DNA of 64,000 nt. Source: Tricholomella constricta. Taxonomy: Eukaryota > Basidiomycota > Agaricomycetes > Agaricales > Lyophyllaceae. Under the pieces are notes generated by a model. The model did not search any database, was not told the DNA's origin, and saw only the letters and a program-made list of their open reading frames with translations. The stretch is from the NCBI GenBank assembly GCA_013368375.1, contig JAACJP010000046.1, positions 248,001-312,000 on the forward strand. The letters are read 5' to 3'. Within the stretch, counting starts at the first letter, position 1; each line of letters opens with the position of its first letter. Shown here piece after piece: positions 12,359-23,509 of this stretch. Both the position numbers and the translations under genes were made by a program.

Positions 12359-13259
12359 GATGAGGATACGTGCACAAGCGAAGGGCGTAAACGCGGCGAT
12401 AGTTTCATTTTACAGACGCGATTGCTCAGTGGTTGACCAAAAAAAGGACTCCAAGAGAAACAGGTGACCGACTGAGCCATATGTTGCCCTAAGAGAGCTC
12501 GCCGCTACGCACCACGGTCGAGGGCGGGCCGTCAGTAACAAGCCGAGGTTTTTCCAGTAGACTTCTTTCGCGCGACGCGTCCGGCCCAATAGAGCGTCAA
12601 AAAGAAACGATCAGAAGCTGCCTACAAGGTTAGCGAAGGTTGAAACGGTATGCGTCCGTTTGTGAGAGCATTTGGTGATGGAAATAATCCGGACGAAGGT
12701 GACAACAGCTCTTGGACTAAGGGACGACGGCAAGGTTCTTCCCAAGAGACACCTTCACTGCAAGATTGATAATAACATCGTGACGAGCAGTCCTGTTTAC
12801 TTACGCACGTGAGGGCAAGCCAGAATTGCTGCCGACCTCACGTATACGGTTTGCATGCACCTTTATCGTTATATTTCATCATAGCCGGGATGTCAACCGA
12901 ACTCAACGATATTGATCTGGTCGTATTCAAGCTTGAGTAATACTGGTTTGCGCGTTTTGAGGCGAGACTTTGTCACTTTGAAAGACTTTTGGAGACTCGA
13001 GATAACATCCACCGAAGCATACGCGTATGTGGGCGGCAAGGGTCGAATCAAGGTCCAAAACAAGGTGCAGTCGTCTCGAATTTTGCCGTGCACGTGGAGT
13101 CGAAGTCCCAAATTCATCGTCAGTTTCGACCATCAACATATCCAGCGATATTGCATTTATTCGAACATATGGATACGAGTCCTAGCGAAGTGAGTACATT
13201 TAAATAAGTATGTGGTGCATATGCTATATAAATCGTGGAAGGCCCAAAGCATCGCGTCG
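12359..13259. other. Intergenic, no gene seen
   Basis: This lies between the GH3 5' flank and the 3' end of the peroxidase gene. Two overlapping antiparallel open frames near 12893-13207 give low-complexity, unrecognisable peptides and are treated as chance. Confidence 0.4.
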
Positions 13260-14116
13260 TCAATGTTTCGCTTTTTCGTCAACCACAGCTGCCTCCGCCT
13301 TTCTTTGCTCATCCATCGCCTTACGTATCGATTTCGCTCGTTTGACCACGTCAAGCAGGCCTTGAATGTGAGTCGGTTTCCAGTCTTTTGGCAATCGCTC
13401 GTGTCCAATCCACTCCCTCATCCATTCCACTGGCACGCCAACATTGCTTCCAGCTTTTGTCTCCCAAACCCCTAGGATGATAGCCATCTCGCCTCGCGCA
13501 ATCTCCGCATGTTTCGCGCCCAGCGGTGGCGATTCTTTTTCTCGCCGAACACGCGCACGGGCAACGTCGGATGCGTCCATCAATGTCCTTCTGTCTCCAG
13601 CTTCTGGGCCTTCCCCTTCCTCGTCACCTGTCTTTGCGTCAACGATAAGTTGGTCCACGAGCCGATCGCTGATGTCGATGGGTGCATATTTCTCCCCCTC
13701 AGGTGTATCGCGATGCACCAAGCTGGCGTCATGCTCTATACGCCCATGTCGCCCAATATCATGTAGGTCAGTGTTCCAGAATCGTCGCAAGAGAACGAAT
13801 CCGCCGATGGAGAGGAAGATTGCCAGTGGTGTGGAGAGATTATAGCAGGCCTTCAAACCTGAAACGAGATCGAAAACGCTGAGGTTCTTGCCGTCTCGGG
13901 CTCTGAGGTAATGATCAGTATGGTGTCGTGGTATTGAAGACAACGGAGCTCGACGTACATGTAGCCATGGTTCGCGAGCGTATTCAGCGCAGGACATGGT
14001 GATCGACTATCGTCAGGTTGACTAGGGCACCACTCGTGGCCCTTTCCGACAACTGGACAGCCCATTCCCGTGTGTTTGTGTACATCGATAGCAGGATGGG
14101 AGGGCGGTAGAGACAT
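13260..14116 (-). CDS. Heme-thiolate peroxidase (chloroperoxidase/unspecific peroxygenase family)
   Basis: Two exons (14116-13959 and 13902-13260) separated by a 56-bp intron encode 266 aa. The proximal heme-ligand motif is present as 'SPCPALNTLANHGY' followed by 'RDGKNLS'. The Cys of PCP ligates the heme iron in this family. The distal acid-base region is seen in 'RIEHDASLVHRD'. The segment around 'GEMAIILGVWE' matches the usual C-terminal helix. No N-terminal signal peptide is visible, so it may be intracellular or membrane-associated; a hydrophobic stretch ('LSTPLAIFLSIGGFVLL') occurs in the middle. The length fits the short family-I type. These enzymes use H2O2 to halogenate or to insert oxygen into aromatic and aliphatic compounds. 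Family assignment is strong; the substrate is unknown. Confidence 0.85.
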
Positions 14117-14189
14117 GGTGGTATTGCGGGTTGTGGGGTATTAGGATATGTAATGAAAGGTGAGGATTCGACACGGCACCTGCACATCG

Positions 14190-14199
14190 TTTATATAAA
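14190..14199 (-). promoter_or_regulatory. Probable TATA box of the heme-thiolate peroxidase gene
   Basis: The minus strand reads GTTTATATAAAC, about 75-85 bp upstream of the ATG at 14116. Confidence 0.5.
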
Positions 14200-16732
14200 C
14201 GCGACAAGACAGGCACCGCTAAAGATCGGGAAAAGTCAAGGTGCGGTGCGCCTAGTCATCCTTACCACAGTGATGGATACAACTTGAGATCGGCCTCGAG
14301 GCAGTGTCGTTCCATCCATCCATCTCTGTTCTGAACCGCTAGAACCACTTGATCTTTTCCCTTTGCCAGAAAGTTGTTTCGTCTCTTTGTCACAGAAAAT
14401 GCAGGTCCAAAAATAAGACCCTACTAGTACAAGCTTCGTCCTTGGTCGGCCACTTCAAAGCGCCGTAGCTGATGAGAGTTGATGCCGGTCAAGATTTCAG
14501 AGCGATTGCAGATATCAGTGTGGGATCAGGGACCCGTCAGGAACCCTTCAAGCCTGGTTACCGGTGCGTCGGGTCCGCCTCATTGCAATCTCTAACACTT
14601 CCCGGTCACCACTCTGCTGAACGGAACCAAGTAAACGTACCATGGCTGCCATGCCCCTCCTACCAAGGCCCGTTTGAATTGTCTGGAAATCTATTCCAAT
14701 GAGGATCAATCACCTCACAATCTAGTCGCGTTGTCATCACATCATCATCGGCACAGTCTCTGCACCGCTTGTCCGTTTCATCTCGCGTTTGAAGAGAAGT
14801 TTGAAGTCTGCAACGTTTCATCTCCAAGGCGGACAGTCGGAACGCCACCTCCGGTAAATGCACCTGAGTCATGCAATGTACCGGCTTCGCCTCGTCCATG
14901 CTCTTGTCCCGGTGACCTTGTCCGTTCCAGTCGGTCTGTACTTCTTTCCATGTTCGCTGTTTGACCGGCCACGGTCTCGCTTCCGTGCTGAATTGTTTTT
15001 ACTCCCCCCCCTCCCCTCCCCACCCCCCCCAGATTTCGCTTGCGCCTCATCATGACAGCGCCCAGTTCGCCGTTTGATGCTCCAGCTTCGACTTTTTGCA
15101 TGGACGCTGTCAATGAGTGATAAGAGAAGTGGGATCATCATCCCCTTGACCTTATGGGGATACTTATATCCCCACCAATGACATTGGTTCAGGATCCATC
15201 ACTTTCATTTTGCAGGGGGTGACGGAGACAATTAACCAGATCCTTTGCGCTGCGAACGTGTAACGCCCTGACGGCGCACGAGATAGATCGAGGAGTGCCG
15301 CAAGGACTTTCGCGTCCTGCGCCGCATGTTTACCACACCCCCCTCCCACTCCCAAGCGATTGTGTGGTGTGTTCTCACGTTATTTTGTGGCATAGTGCGT
15401 TTTGCGCGCTTTCTCAGCGGCTCGAAGCATGTCAGTGGAATTCGAAACAACGAATCAATCATGTCCAATCAGGCGGGCGGTGTGTTTCATGATTATTTCC
15501 CATTCCCATCCTTGTCCTTTTTGACACATTGTTTCGCCACTATAGTCTTTTAAGAAAGGAGCACTGAGTACAGCGCGCTCAAAAGACGAGTCATGATCTT
15601 ACACATATTCATGTATCATCAAATCTTTTTCGAGGCGTCTAGATTTACCTGTGCGGCCCAAGTATAGACTTCTGTCTATTTCGGTGCCGTGTTTCTTTCT
15701 TTCCCACTCTGCGTCGTGCGTCGTCCTTCGTTTATCATGAAACTCAGGCCAGGTGCGGTGCGTCCAAGCTGTTCCCAGATCCACAGAAGCCCACGGCCTT
15801 GCAATCCAAGTTCGGCTGCTATCCGTTGGATATGGGTAGGGGACGTATATCCATCCACATCTCGTATGCTTTCTTCGTCCCCGCATTGCATGCAAGGTAA
15901 CCCTTCTATTTTTCTGCTCATCATTACTCCAATACAAGTTTATACACTTGCAATTTCGACTCCTTTCCAAGTTTATCAAGTCCGTTTCTGGATATCGAAA
16001 AGGGCCATCGAATGGCGCTGCTCTTCAACGACCGCGCACAAGAACTCTACCCTGATCGACTGTATCTCTCTAAACATACAGGTCAGAATTCCTTGTCTGC
16101 GACTGAGCCTTAGTAACCTCCCAAATCCAGCGCATTGAAGCCTAAATACCCCCTTTGTGTGCGTTAGCCTCTGATGTAGGGTGCTCAAAGGCGGACCTTG
16201 GACTTCGGAGAATGCACACACCGCAAGCCACAAGCCATAAGACGCGAGATCATGAACTCGAGCATATTCACAACCCTCATCAAGGATACACCTTCGTGTG
16301 CGTACATCAAGGATCTAACAAGTCTCTGGGTCTCGGAAGGGGGGTCTGAACAGATGGTCCTATAGGCGTATGCGGCCTCCAAGCCGCTGTCGCCGCGAGC
16401 GGAAATCATGTTGTGATCCTTTTAAATAGTTGTTGGTGGTGGCAGCACCAACTCCGGCAGGAGCGCCTGCGACGTAGAGGAAGACTCGCTTGACATATCT
16501 GCATCGTGTCCAAATCCAGATGTGCGGATGGGAGGGTCGATTGTAGGGAAGGGGCGCATGCTCGGCTTGATAAGCTAGGCGTGACAGACTTACGACCAGC
16601 AAGTGTACGAGACGAACTAAAAGCTGCAGAGGGTATTCTACGCGAACACGAACAAGGAGGTAAAAATATTCATTCAAATCGGGTCCGGCGGTCATGGACC
16701 ATACTAAAGCCTGCCCCCACCGCGATGTCTTC

Positions 16733-16769
16733 TTTTTCTTCTTCTTCTTCTTCTTCTTCTTCTTCTTTC
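16733..16769. repeat. CTT trinucleotide microsatellite
   Basis: About eleven consecutive CTT units with flanking variants. No coding context was found. Confidence 0.85.
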
Positions 16770-17117
16770 TTTGCAATCTCCTAGAGCTAGCCTATAACAA
16801 AACAAATAGACAGCCGGGTATACCGAAAGGCCGGGGGGCTATGACGATATCTGCAGGAGCTACAACCCACCCTCCAAACCCACAATTGTTATCTCCATGC
16901 AAGGAAAGAAAACGTCCACTGCGCCACAGCACAAACACAGCACAGGGCCAGCATTTTACAGCGGTGGCATAGGCACAGGCACCCCCTCGTACCACATCAG
17001 ATCCCAAGCACCTCACTGTATTAATCGGCACGTTCGAGTCGATGGAAACAGTGATGCCAGCCTTGAACAATATTAATATCAATACTAGTGTACAATTCAA
17101 GAATGGTACATAAGTAA

Positions 17118-17190
17118 CTCACGGTGCCCGATGTGATGTGCGCGTGAGCTCCCGCTCCCACTTCCAGATCTAATTCTGGACCGTGGACCG
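17118..17190. repeat. Inverted partner of 21836-21912, upstream of tRNA-Ile copy 1
   Basis: This segment contains GGTGCCCGATGTGATG, TGCGCGTGAGCTCC and CCAGATCTAATTCTGGACC. The reverse complement recurs near 21858-21912 (GGTCAGAATTGGATCTGG, GGAGCTCACGCGCACATCAG, GGCACCGTGAC). It lies about 110 bp upstream of the tRNA at 17299 and about 150 bp upstream of the tRNA at 21709, so part of the 5' flank was duplicated together with the tRNA. Confidence 0.65.
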
Positions 17191-17199
17191 TGGTTCATC

Positions 17200-17226
17200 T
17201 CACCGTGCACCGTGCACCGTGCACCA
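17200..17226. repeat. 7-bp tandem repeat (CACCGTG)n upstream of tRNA-Ile copy 1
   Basis: Roughly four copies of CACCGTG end in CACCATTGATATAT. A near-identical array with T in place of C, (CATCGTG)n, lies downstream at 17549-17587. Confidence 0.8.
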
Positions 17227-17298
17227 TTGATATATCTGTCAGCAAGGATGAGGGCTCAAGTCACCTCACACGAGACGATAGGCTGAAACTGCTTGCAG

Positions 17299-17372
17299 GG
17301 CCGACTAGCTCAGCTGGTTAGAGCGTCGTGCTAATAACGCGAAGGTCTTGGGTTCGATCCCCACGTTGGCCA
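17299..17372 (+). tRNA. tRNA-Ile (AAT)
   Basis: The sequence is 74 nt with acceptor stem GGCCGAC/GTTGGCC and discriminator A. It has D-arm TAGCTCAGCTGGTTAGAG, anticodon loop CTAATAA (anticodon AAT at 17333-17335, read as IAU after editing) and T-arm GGGTTCGATCCCC. There is no intron and CCA is not encoded. T-runs downstream (from about 17403 and 17419) can serve as pol III terminators. The sequence is identical to the copies at 21636-21709 and 23510-23583. Confidence 0.97.
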
Positions 17373-17548
17373 TGGCATTATATTACCGAATGTTTTGTTA
17401 GTCTGTTTTTGGGGGGCTTTTTTTTTTTTTCTTGTAATCCAAAGTAGAGATACACATCCAAAGTGTTAACACGACACACAATCCAATCCACACGAAACAC
17501 TGTACATGTTTTCCTCGAGTCGTCTACATATATATATACTCTATATAC

Positions 17549-17587
17549 AACGTGCATCGTGCATCGTGCATCGTGCATCGTGCATCA
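17549..17587. repeat. 7-bp tandem repeat (CATCGTG)n downstream of tRNA-Ile copy 1
   Basis: About five units of GCATCGT run directly into CATCATTACATATG. This is the one-base-different counterpart of the array at 17200-17226. Confidence 0.8.
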
Positions 17588-17606
17588 TTACATATGTTGG
17601 ACATTT

Positions 17607-18845
17607 CTATTCCGTGTTTACGTTTACGTTGCCTTCCTCGCCAGCGAAGTACTCAGGCAAGATATACGCAAGCTTCTTTCGGTCCTCCACGTTCTGCTTC
17701 TCAGATCGGGGCATGATGCTGAACCGCATCGAGCCCACCTCTTCCAGGAGCAGGCTCTCCCCCTTCCCCTTCCCCTTCTCTCCCTGCTGGCCTTGCCCCT
17801 CCCCCTGCCCCTGCGGCGGGTCAGCGCTGATGGCGAGATGCAGCTCCTCGAGGACGGTGGCAGCGACGAGACGGGCGGTGTCGGCGTTCGCCTGAAGCGT
17901 CTTGAGCACATCCGCAGCGGTCACGGCTGCTTCCTGCGGGCGCCAGGAGTCGTAGTCCGTCGCGGTCGCAATGAGCGCGTAGCTGAAGATTATAAAAGAT
18001 TAACATCGCCGTCTTCAGAATGCGGGATAGGGAACGTGAAATAAGGGAAAGGAACGCACCTGATCTCGGCCTCCCGCGCCAGTTTGGCCTCGGGCAGCAC
18101 ACTCATGTTGATAAGGTCCCCGCCCCACTGGCGATACATCACGCTCTCCGCGCGCGTCGAGAACTGCGGGCCCTCCATGCACACAATACACTTATCCATA
18201 AAAAGCTCCGTTTGCCTGCCCTGCAACACCCTCCTCACCGGTCCCTCAAGCCACTTCACCAGGCCCCTGCTGAACGGGTCCCCAAACGCCGCGTGGGCGA
18301 CGACGGAGGTGCCCTCGAAGAACGATGCGGGGCGCACGCCCTTTGTGCGGTCTATGATCTGGGCGGGGAGGGCGAATGCGCCGGGGGGGATGTCCTCGCG
18401 CAGGGAGCCGACGGCGGAGAAGGCGAGGATGGCGCGCACGCCGAGGGATTTGAGCGCGGCGATGTTGGCGCGGGACGGCACGGAGGAGGGCGGGATGGTG
18501 TGCCCTGTGCCGTGCCGTGCCAGGAAGGCGATTTGGGTGCCGGAGGCGAGGGCGGCGATGGTTATGGGGGCGCTGGGGAAACCCCAGGGCTGGTGGAGAG
18601 GAAAGGGTTTGTGGGGAGGGTGGGAGGTAGTATGCAGGGAGGACGTACGGTTTCGGGGTTGACATGTTTACTGGGAAAGAATGAGTGTATGATATCAGGA
18701 TGGAGTGGGTGGGACGTACACGAAGGTGAGGTTATCCAAATGGTATAAGCCGCTTCCGCCAATGACACCGATGAGAACTACATTGAGACAAAGAGGTCAG
18801 CGATGATAAAGGCCATTCGATCTACTTGCCCTTGTCGCTGGCCAT
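17607..18845 (-). CDS. S-methyl-5'-thioadenosine phosphorylase
   Basis: This cytosolic enzyme of the methionine salvage pathway splits methylthioadenosine into adenine and methylthioribose-1-phosphate. Landmarks are '[17 protein letters not shown]', '[20 protein letters not shown]' with '[19 protein letters not shown]', '[12 protein letters not shown]', '[13 protein letters not shown]', '[20 protein letters not shown]', '[17 protein letters not shown]' and 'ATATDYDSW'. These match human MTAP closely from end to end. A tiny first exon (MASDK, start 18845) is best joined through an intron with a GC donor (GCAAGT), because only then does 'VLIGVIGG' come into frame. Other introns use GT. The C-terminus carries a Gly/Gln/Lys-rich insert (about 17755-17820) that the human enzyme lacks. 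The next gene upstream on the same strand ends 240 bp before this start. Confidence 0.92.
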
Positions 18846-19084
18846 CGTTGTCGAGATAAAAAAACTTGATCCAAATCGATGCCTCCCTTCGATCCGATCG
18901 GGAATGATCCCGACGGTTTCCCAGGGCCGTGTATGTGTGTGTACAACAGAATAATAGTAGGTGTATATGTAACTCCGGTATCCAAGAAATACAAGGGTTA
19001 CAAGCTCGAAGGAGCTCGAAGATAAGTAAAAAAAGAAGGAAGAAAAAACGAAAACGAAAACAATCAAAGTGTGATACGTAGCGC

Positions 19085-20775
19085 TCAAACCTCAGCCACC
19101 TCCTCCTCGTCCTCATCCTCGTCCTCGTCTTCCCAATCCATCCGTACCGGCGTAAGATAACCCTCGGGCACAAGCGCATGCTTATCCGGCGTATCCGCGC
19201 TTTCATCAACCACAACAGCCCATCCAACACCCCCACCCCTTCCAACAACCCTAACAACCTGATCTTCCTCCAACGCCATCTCCGCCGTCCCCTCAGGCTG
19301 GAACGCATACAACGCCCTGTACAACCCCGGCCAAAGCGGCGTCTCCCCCTGATCCTCCTCCTCTCCCTCTTCCTCCTCCCCCTCCCCATCCCCCTCCCCA
19401 TCCCTAAAGTTCCAATCCATCTCCGCCTGACTCGGCCCACCCCCACCCCCGTTCCCATTCCCGTTAGCAAACCCCGCGCCCTTCCACCCACGCCTCAGCA
19501 TATCCCACGCCGCATCCACCGACCCCGCATCCACATCCTCCCACCCCTCCTGCTCCTCCTCCCCCCCCTCCTCGCTGCTGCTGCTGCTACTACTACTGTT
19601 ACTGCTCGACCCCGCCCGCAGCCGCCGGTTGAGCCGCGCCACCCTGTTGGCGCGCGGGACGTGCGCGCCGAGGCCCTGGAACCGCTCGTCCGTGCGCGCA
19701 TACGCAAAGTCGCGCACGTGAATGAACACGCGCGGCGTCGTCGTGGCCGTTACCGCGTGCGGCGAGGTTGCAGAGGCGAATGTGAAAGTGCGCGGTGAGG
19801 ACGGGAGCGGCGTCGTGGTGGATTTGGCGTGCTGCTGTGATTGTACTTGTGATTGTGGCTGTAATGGTTGTTGTTGTTGTTGCGATTTGCGTGTAGAGTT
19901 TGCGCGGGAGACGGCGGCGGAGGGGGGGCGAGAGGAGCGCGAGGATTTAGAGCGGGCCGAGGCGGTAGAGATGGAGGAGATGCGCCGGGAGACGCCCGGC
20001 GAAGGCGGGGCGGGTCGGTTCGGTGTTGGTGCCGGTGCCGGTGCCGGTGTTGTCGTGTCCAGCGGGGTGGGGTGGAACGAGGGGCCCAGGGGCGTGGTGG
20101 GTGTCTTTGGAGGCTGTTGCGCCGACGTGGATGTGGATGACGTGGACGTGGATGTAAACGTGGATGTGGAGCTCGATGGTGGGAGGGGCGTTGTGGCGAG
20201 CGTCGGGGTCGTTGCAAGCGATGACGGCGAAGGGAGGGCGGGGGGGAGCGGTAAAGACGCTACATCGCGAGGCGTCGGCGTCGTCGGGGAGGATGCCCAC
20301 TGCGATTTCGCGCCGTTGGCGTGCAGTCGATCGGGCGGCTTGTCGGTGGGCGAGCGTGCTTCGTCTTCCGACTTTGGCACGAGGCTCGCTTTCCTGCTGT
20401 TCCGGCCAGCAGGGGCTGGTTTCATGGCGAATTCATGGGCGCCGGGCGTGGGTGGAGGAAGGAAGGACGATGAGGGTGAGGGGAAGGGTGACGACGACGG
20501 CGGGGCTTCTAGGCAGATCGAGAGAGGCCGTCGTTCGGCGTGTGCTGGAGGAAAAAAGATCTCAATCAGTTCGAACTGGTCGATATATCGAATGCGTATT
20601 GGTGCGGATGTATGTATTCGGGATGAAGGAGGGAGAACCTGTGTTGATCGCCCACAGCCAGCCCCGCACCGCACCGCACCCCCCCATGTCCCGATCCCCC
20701 GCATATAGCATCTCGTTTCCCCCAAGTGATAAAAGAAGACTCACTTTGTGATTCCGTATACACAGCAGATGCCAT
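19085..20775 (-). CDS. Disordered SH3-domain protein, possibly Nbp2-like
   Basis: Two exons: 20775-20745 ('MASAVYTESQ') and 20544-19085, joined by a 200-bp GT-AG intron, give 496 aa in frame. Most of the protein is low-complexity Ser/Thr/Pro with poly-Gln and poly-Ser tracts. Near the C-terminus sits an SH3 domain: 'LYRALYAFQPEGTAEM' (ALYxF strand), 'EEDQVVRVVGRGGGVGWAVV' (Trp that binds Pro-rich ligands) and 'HALVPEGYLTPV'. An acidic tail follows (poly-Glu/Asp). The placement and sequence of the SH3 recall fungal Nbp2, an adaptor that brings phosphatase Ptc1 to MAP-kinase pathways, but this is recall only. An alternative in-frame start is 20426. Long open frames on the opposite strand are GC-rich shadows. 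Confidence 0.75.
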
Positions 20776-21635
20776 GGAAAGTTTGCCACCTACTTATCGA
20801 TCACTGATGATGATTTCTTTTGGGCGCTATTACCACTGCCCCCGAGTCGAGTCCTGAGTCAAGCGGAGGGGATAATGATGCGAGAGGGCGAGGGACAGAT
20901 CAGCCACAAATGTATGTATGTGCCTTTATAAACCTGCCCTTTTGACAACACAAAGGCGCTATGATATCCGAGGGCAGATCCCGGATCTTGAAGAGAAAGA
21001 TGGTCCTTTTCACAACAAAGGCTCGAGACTCGAGATGGGAAGTGTGGAAAATGGGTAAAAGGGAAGGGCTTGTGTTGCGTGCGCCCCGTTGGCAAGGTGA
21101 CAGCGGCTTCGATTGTAAATGTTTGTTTCGGGTGGCGTCACCCCCAACCCCCCTTGTGTTTCTGAATCTTTCTTCCTTGTCCATCCAGTATGTATATAGC
21201 TGTCGACGCAGATTTGGCTCCGTGGCCTTTCAGATCTCAGATGCCAGAGGGTGGTTTTTTCAAGGCTGTTAGTAGCGTCGAACGTGAAACATTGAGTGCG
21301 CGTTCAAGTTCTCGCTGTTCCGTGTTCCCCGGATTATGAGCCCGCTGTTCTTCTGCTGCAAGACATAAACCATTTTTCCTGTAACGTAGGGCCCCTTCAA
21401 TCAAGTAAGGGCCGGGGAAGGTTCGATTCACCCAAGATCCAAGTTCCAAGTTCCAAGTTCCAATCAACATTCCGCGCCGCGCTCATACCATACTAAATAC
21501 ATGATAAATATTCCGGATCCCCCGATTCGGATGTATTGTATCACCTAGGCGGGCCTCATCCACGCTAGGACTAGGACAAAAGTCGGACGAGGGCTTCTCC
21601 AAAGAAAAGCCAAAAACTTTGGATTATTCCTGCGA
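20776..21635. other. Intergenic, no gene seen
   Basis: 5' flank of the SH3 gene and downstream flank of the second tRNA-Ile. It includes a short tandem CCAAGTTC repeat (three units near 21432-21458). Confidence 0.4.
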
Positions 21636-21709
21636 TGGCCAACGTGGGGATCGAACCCAAGACCTTCGCGTTATTAGCACGACGCTCTAACCAGCTGAGC
21701 TAGTCGGCC
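21636..21709 (-). tRNA. tRNA-Ile (AAT), copy 2
   Basis: Identical over 74 nt to the tRNA at 17299-17372 but on the minus strand, with the same anticodon AAT and no intron. A T5 run follows at about 21612-21616 in the direction of transcription. It shares the upstream segment 21836-21912 with copy 1. Confidence 0.97.
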
Positions 21710-21835
21710 CTGACAGCCTTTTCAATTTTCAGCTTGTCGTATGAAGTGGCTGTACATGTGTGCGTGAAGAAAACAACCCTTTCGTGGTGCACTCACGTCC
21801 CTCCACCGCTGTTGACATGTCACGACGAGATGCGC

Positions 21836-21912
21836 GATCCAAAGCACCAGGACCGGGTCAGAATTGGATCTGGAAATAGGAGCTCACGCGCACATCAGGC
21901 ACCGTGACTTTA
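21836..21912. repeat. Inverted partner of 17118-17190, upstream of tRNA-Ile copy 2
   Basis: Contains GGTCAGAATTGGATCTGG and GGAGCTCACGCGCACATCAG followed by GGCACCGTGAC, the reverse complement (with changes) of the flank of the first tRNA. This supports a duplication-inversion of tRNA plus flank. Confidence 0.6.
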
Positions 21913-22186
21913 CTGCCTTGCACTGTGGTAGCTACATATTGAAAAGTGACGTCGTCGTACTTGGCTCGTTCAAAGCCATACCATACCTGGCTCCGAACCT
22001 TTGACTGTTCAAATGTTCAAACACGTTCACGGTCCGACTCCATAGGTCCAAATCCGATTTCAGCGAAACACAGTCCTACAATACATGGCTAGTCGATCAC
22101 CAAATGTTTGTGCCGTGCAATCTAGCACTAGCACCGCCCAAAATACCGCCCAAAACAGAAAAGAAGAAGGAAACACCACAAGACTG

Positions 22187-23305
22187 TCACCGCCGACGCG
22201 AGCGAGCGCGCTCCCCTGCCCCAGAGGCGCCAGTCGAAGCAATGGTACTCCCATGCTTCTGCTTTGACGTGGCATGGGACGAGGTGCTCTTGGTACTGCT
22301 TCTACCCCGCGTCGGGGCAGCATTATCGGTCGCCGGATGCGTTCGGAGTTTACGACGAGGTTTCGACTGAGTACGAGCCTTGTTTGCGCTCCTAGTCTGT
22401 GTGAGTGGGAGGACAGTGGGGGCAGGGACGGATGAGGCAGAACAGATGGGTAGCTTCAGCTTGTTCCCATCCTCGTCCTCGTCCTCGTCCTCGCACTCCG
22501 GGATCGTAGTCAACAAACGCATGTGCAACGGATCAGTCTCCCACGTATACACCAGCTCATGCAAGAACGCCTCCGATAGCACGGCCGCGCTCACGTCCTC
22601 CTCCTCCGCCCACTCGTCCTCCATCACCCCGTCTTCGTCGTCATGTGGATGGAACCGCCGCGGCGTGGGCGACGCATAGCCGTCCTCGTCCTCATCGTCC
22701 ACCATGAATGGGTCGCGGTGTTGGTTGTGTGACGAGCGGCGAACGCCGACGAGCCCGAGCCCGTTGAACGCGCCGGGTTTGCCGTCTTTGCGGGGGAGGC
22801 CGGAGATGCCGAGGCCGAGGAGACGGCGAGGGGAGAGCGGGGAGCCGGAACGGGCGCGGCGCGGGGAGAAGAGGTCCACCTCGCTGAGATCGTCGTGTGG
22901 GTGGGAAGCGAGCATTGCGGAAAGTGAGAGGAGCCCGGTGTGCTCGTCCTCGGAGGAAGAGGAGGAGAAGGTGGAGGTATCACTGATGAGCGAGATGTCG
23001 AAGAAGGAGCTGCATCCGGAGCCAGAGGTCGTGGAGAGGTTGGCGGGGGGGTCGCGCGTGGGCGGAGTGGTGGAGGCGGGCATGGAAGTGAGCTGAGGGC
23101 CCGCCGCTGGAGCTTTGAGGTTCGGTTTGGCTGCTGTTAAGACGAAGCCACGCGCCAAAGCTGGAATGCGCCTGTGCGTAGGGCTGGTCTCCGATTTGGT
23201 GCTGGAGTTCAGTGGACCATTTGTGTTGGGCAAGGGTTCTGCGGTGGTAAAAAGGGTGATGCGTGAAAGCGTGTAGGCTATATACTTTGCGATGAAGGAC
23301 ATCAA
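22187..23305 (-). CDS. Uncharacterised largely disordered protein
   Basis: An uninterrupted frame of 372 codons. It contains a Ser-rich region ('SGSGCSSFFDISLISDTST'), a basic Ser-Pro patch ('SPRRARSGSPLSPRRLLGLG'), a segment 'PFMVDDEDEDGYASPTPRRF', a probably folded part 'VSAAVLSEAFLHELVYTWET' and a basic C-terminus. SPRR/SP motifs suggest phosphorylation by proline-directed kinases. I do not recognise the family. Codon use and the acidic and basic blocks resemble real proteins, and no competing frame is as coherent. The N-terminus is uncertain: the first ATG is at 23305 but the initial 25 residues look less natural, and a later Met or a 5' exon is possible. Confidence 0.6.
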   Translation of the reverse strand: MMSFIAKYIAYTLSRITLFTTAEPLPNTNGPLNSSTKSETSPTHRRIPALARGFVLTAAKPNLKAPAAGPQLTSMPASTTPPTRDPPANLSTTSGSGCSSFFDISLISDTSTFSSSSSEDEHTGLLSLSAMLASHPHDDLSEVDLFSPRRARSGSPLSPRRLLGLGISGLPRKDGKPGAFNGLGLVGVRRSSHNQHRDPFMVDDEDEDGYASPTPRRFHPHDDEDGVMEDEWAEEEDVSAAVLSEAFLHELVYTWETDPLHMRLLTTIPECEDEDEDEDGNKLKLPICSASSVPAPTVLPLTQTRSANKARTQSKPRRKLRTHPATDNAAPTRGRSSTKSTSSHATSKQKHGSTIASTGASGAGERARSRRR

Positions 23306-23509
23306 CAGGGAATGAGCGGTGGAATAGGAATAGAGTGTGGTGGTTGTTGATTGGGACGGCTGACGGGAGAACGTTCGAGCTGAACTTATAACTACTCATG
23401 GCGAGGCTGACGCGATAGTGGAGCGGCTGGCAGCCAGAACCTCCGTTGAGTGGCGCAGTCACAACTTGGTGGCGGCATCTCAGTAGTTCTAAAAAGCCAG
23501 AATTTGCAT

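Larger units (their letters stand above)
14217..17298. other. Long region without a recognised gene
   Basis: Open frames here are short, overlap on both strands and give proteins of biased composition. One minus-strand frame (15676-15924, 'LPCMQCGDEESIRDVDGY...') has more natural composition and could be an exon, but no partners were found. Contents include a C-rich tract near 15000-15030, a (CTT)n microsatellite at 16733-16769 and the tRNA upstream repeats near 17118-17230. It may hold a non-coding transcript or long UTRs. Confidence 0.35.

Noticed and set aside
14472..16409. Several overlapping short frames on both strands
   Set aside because: Biased composition, no shared frame across possible introns and no recognisable motifs.
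17463..18748. Plus-strand frames antisense to MTAP
   Set aside because: The minus strand carries an end-to-end MTAP match; the opposite frames have no recognisable content.
18778..19491. Minus-strand frame of 237 codons rich in Arg
   Set aside because: It overlaps the acidic C-terminus of the SH3 gene in another frame; Arg/Gly-rich composition is typical of a shadow frame.
19722..20708. Long plus-strand open frame opposite the SH3 gene
   Set aside because: It is a GC-rich mirror of the Ser/Thr/Pro codons of the true gene, with Gly/Val/Cys runs and no domain.
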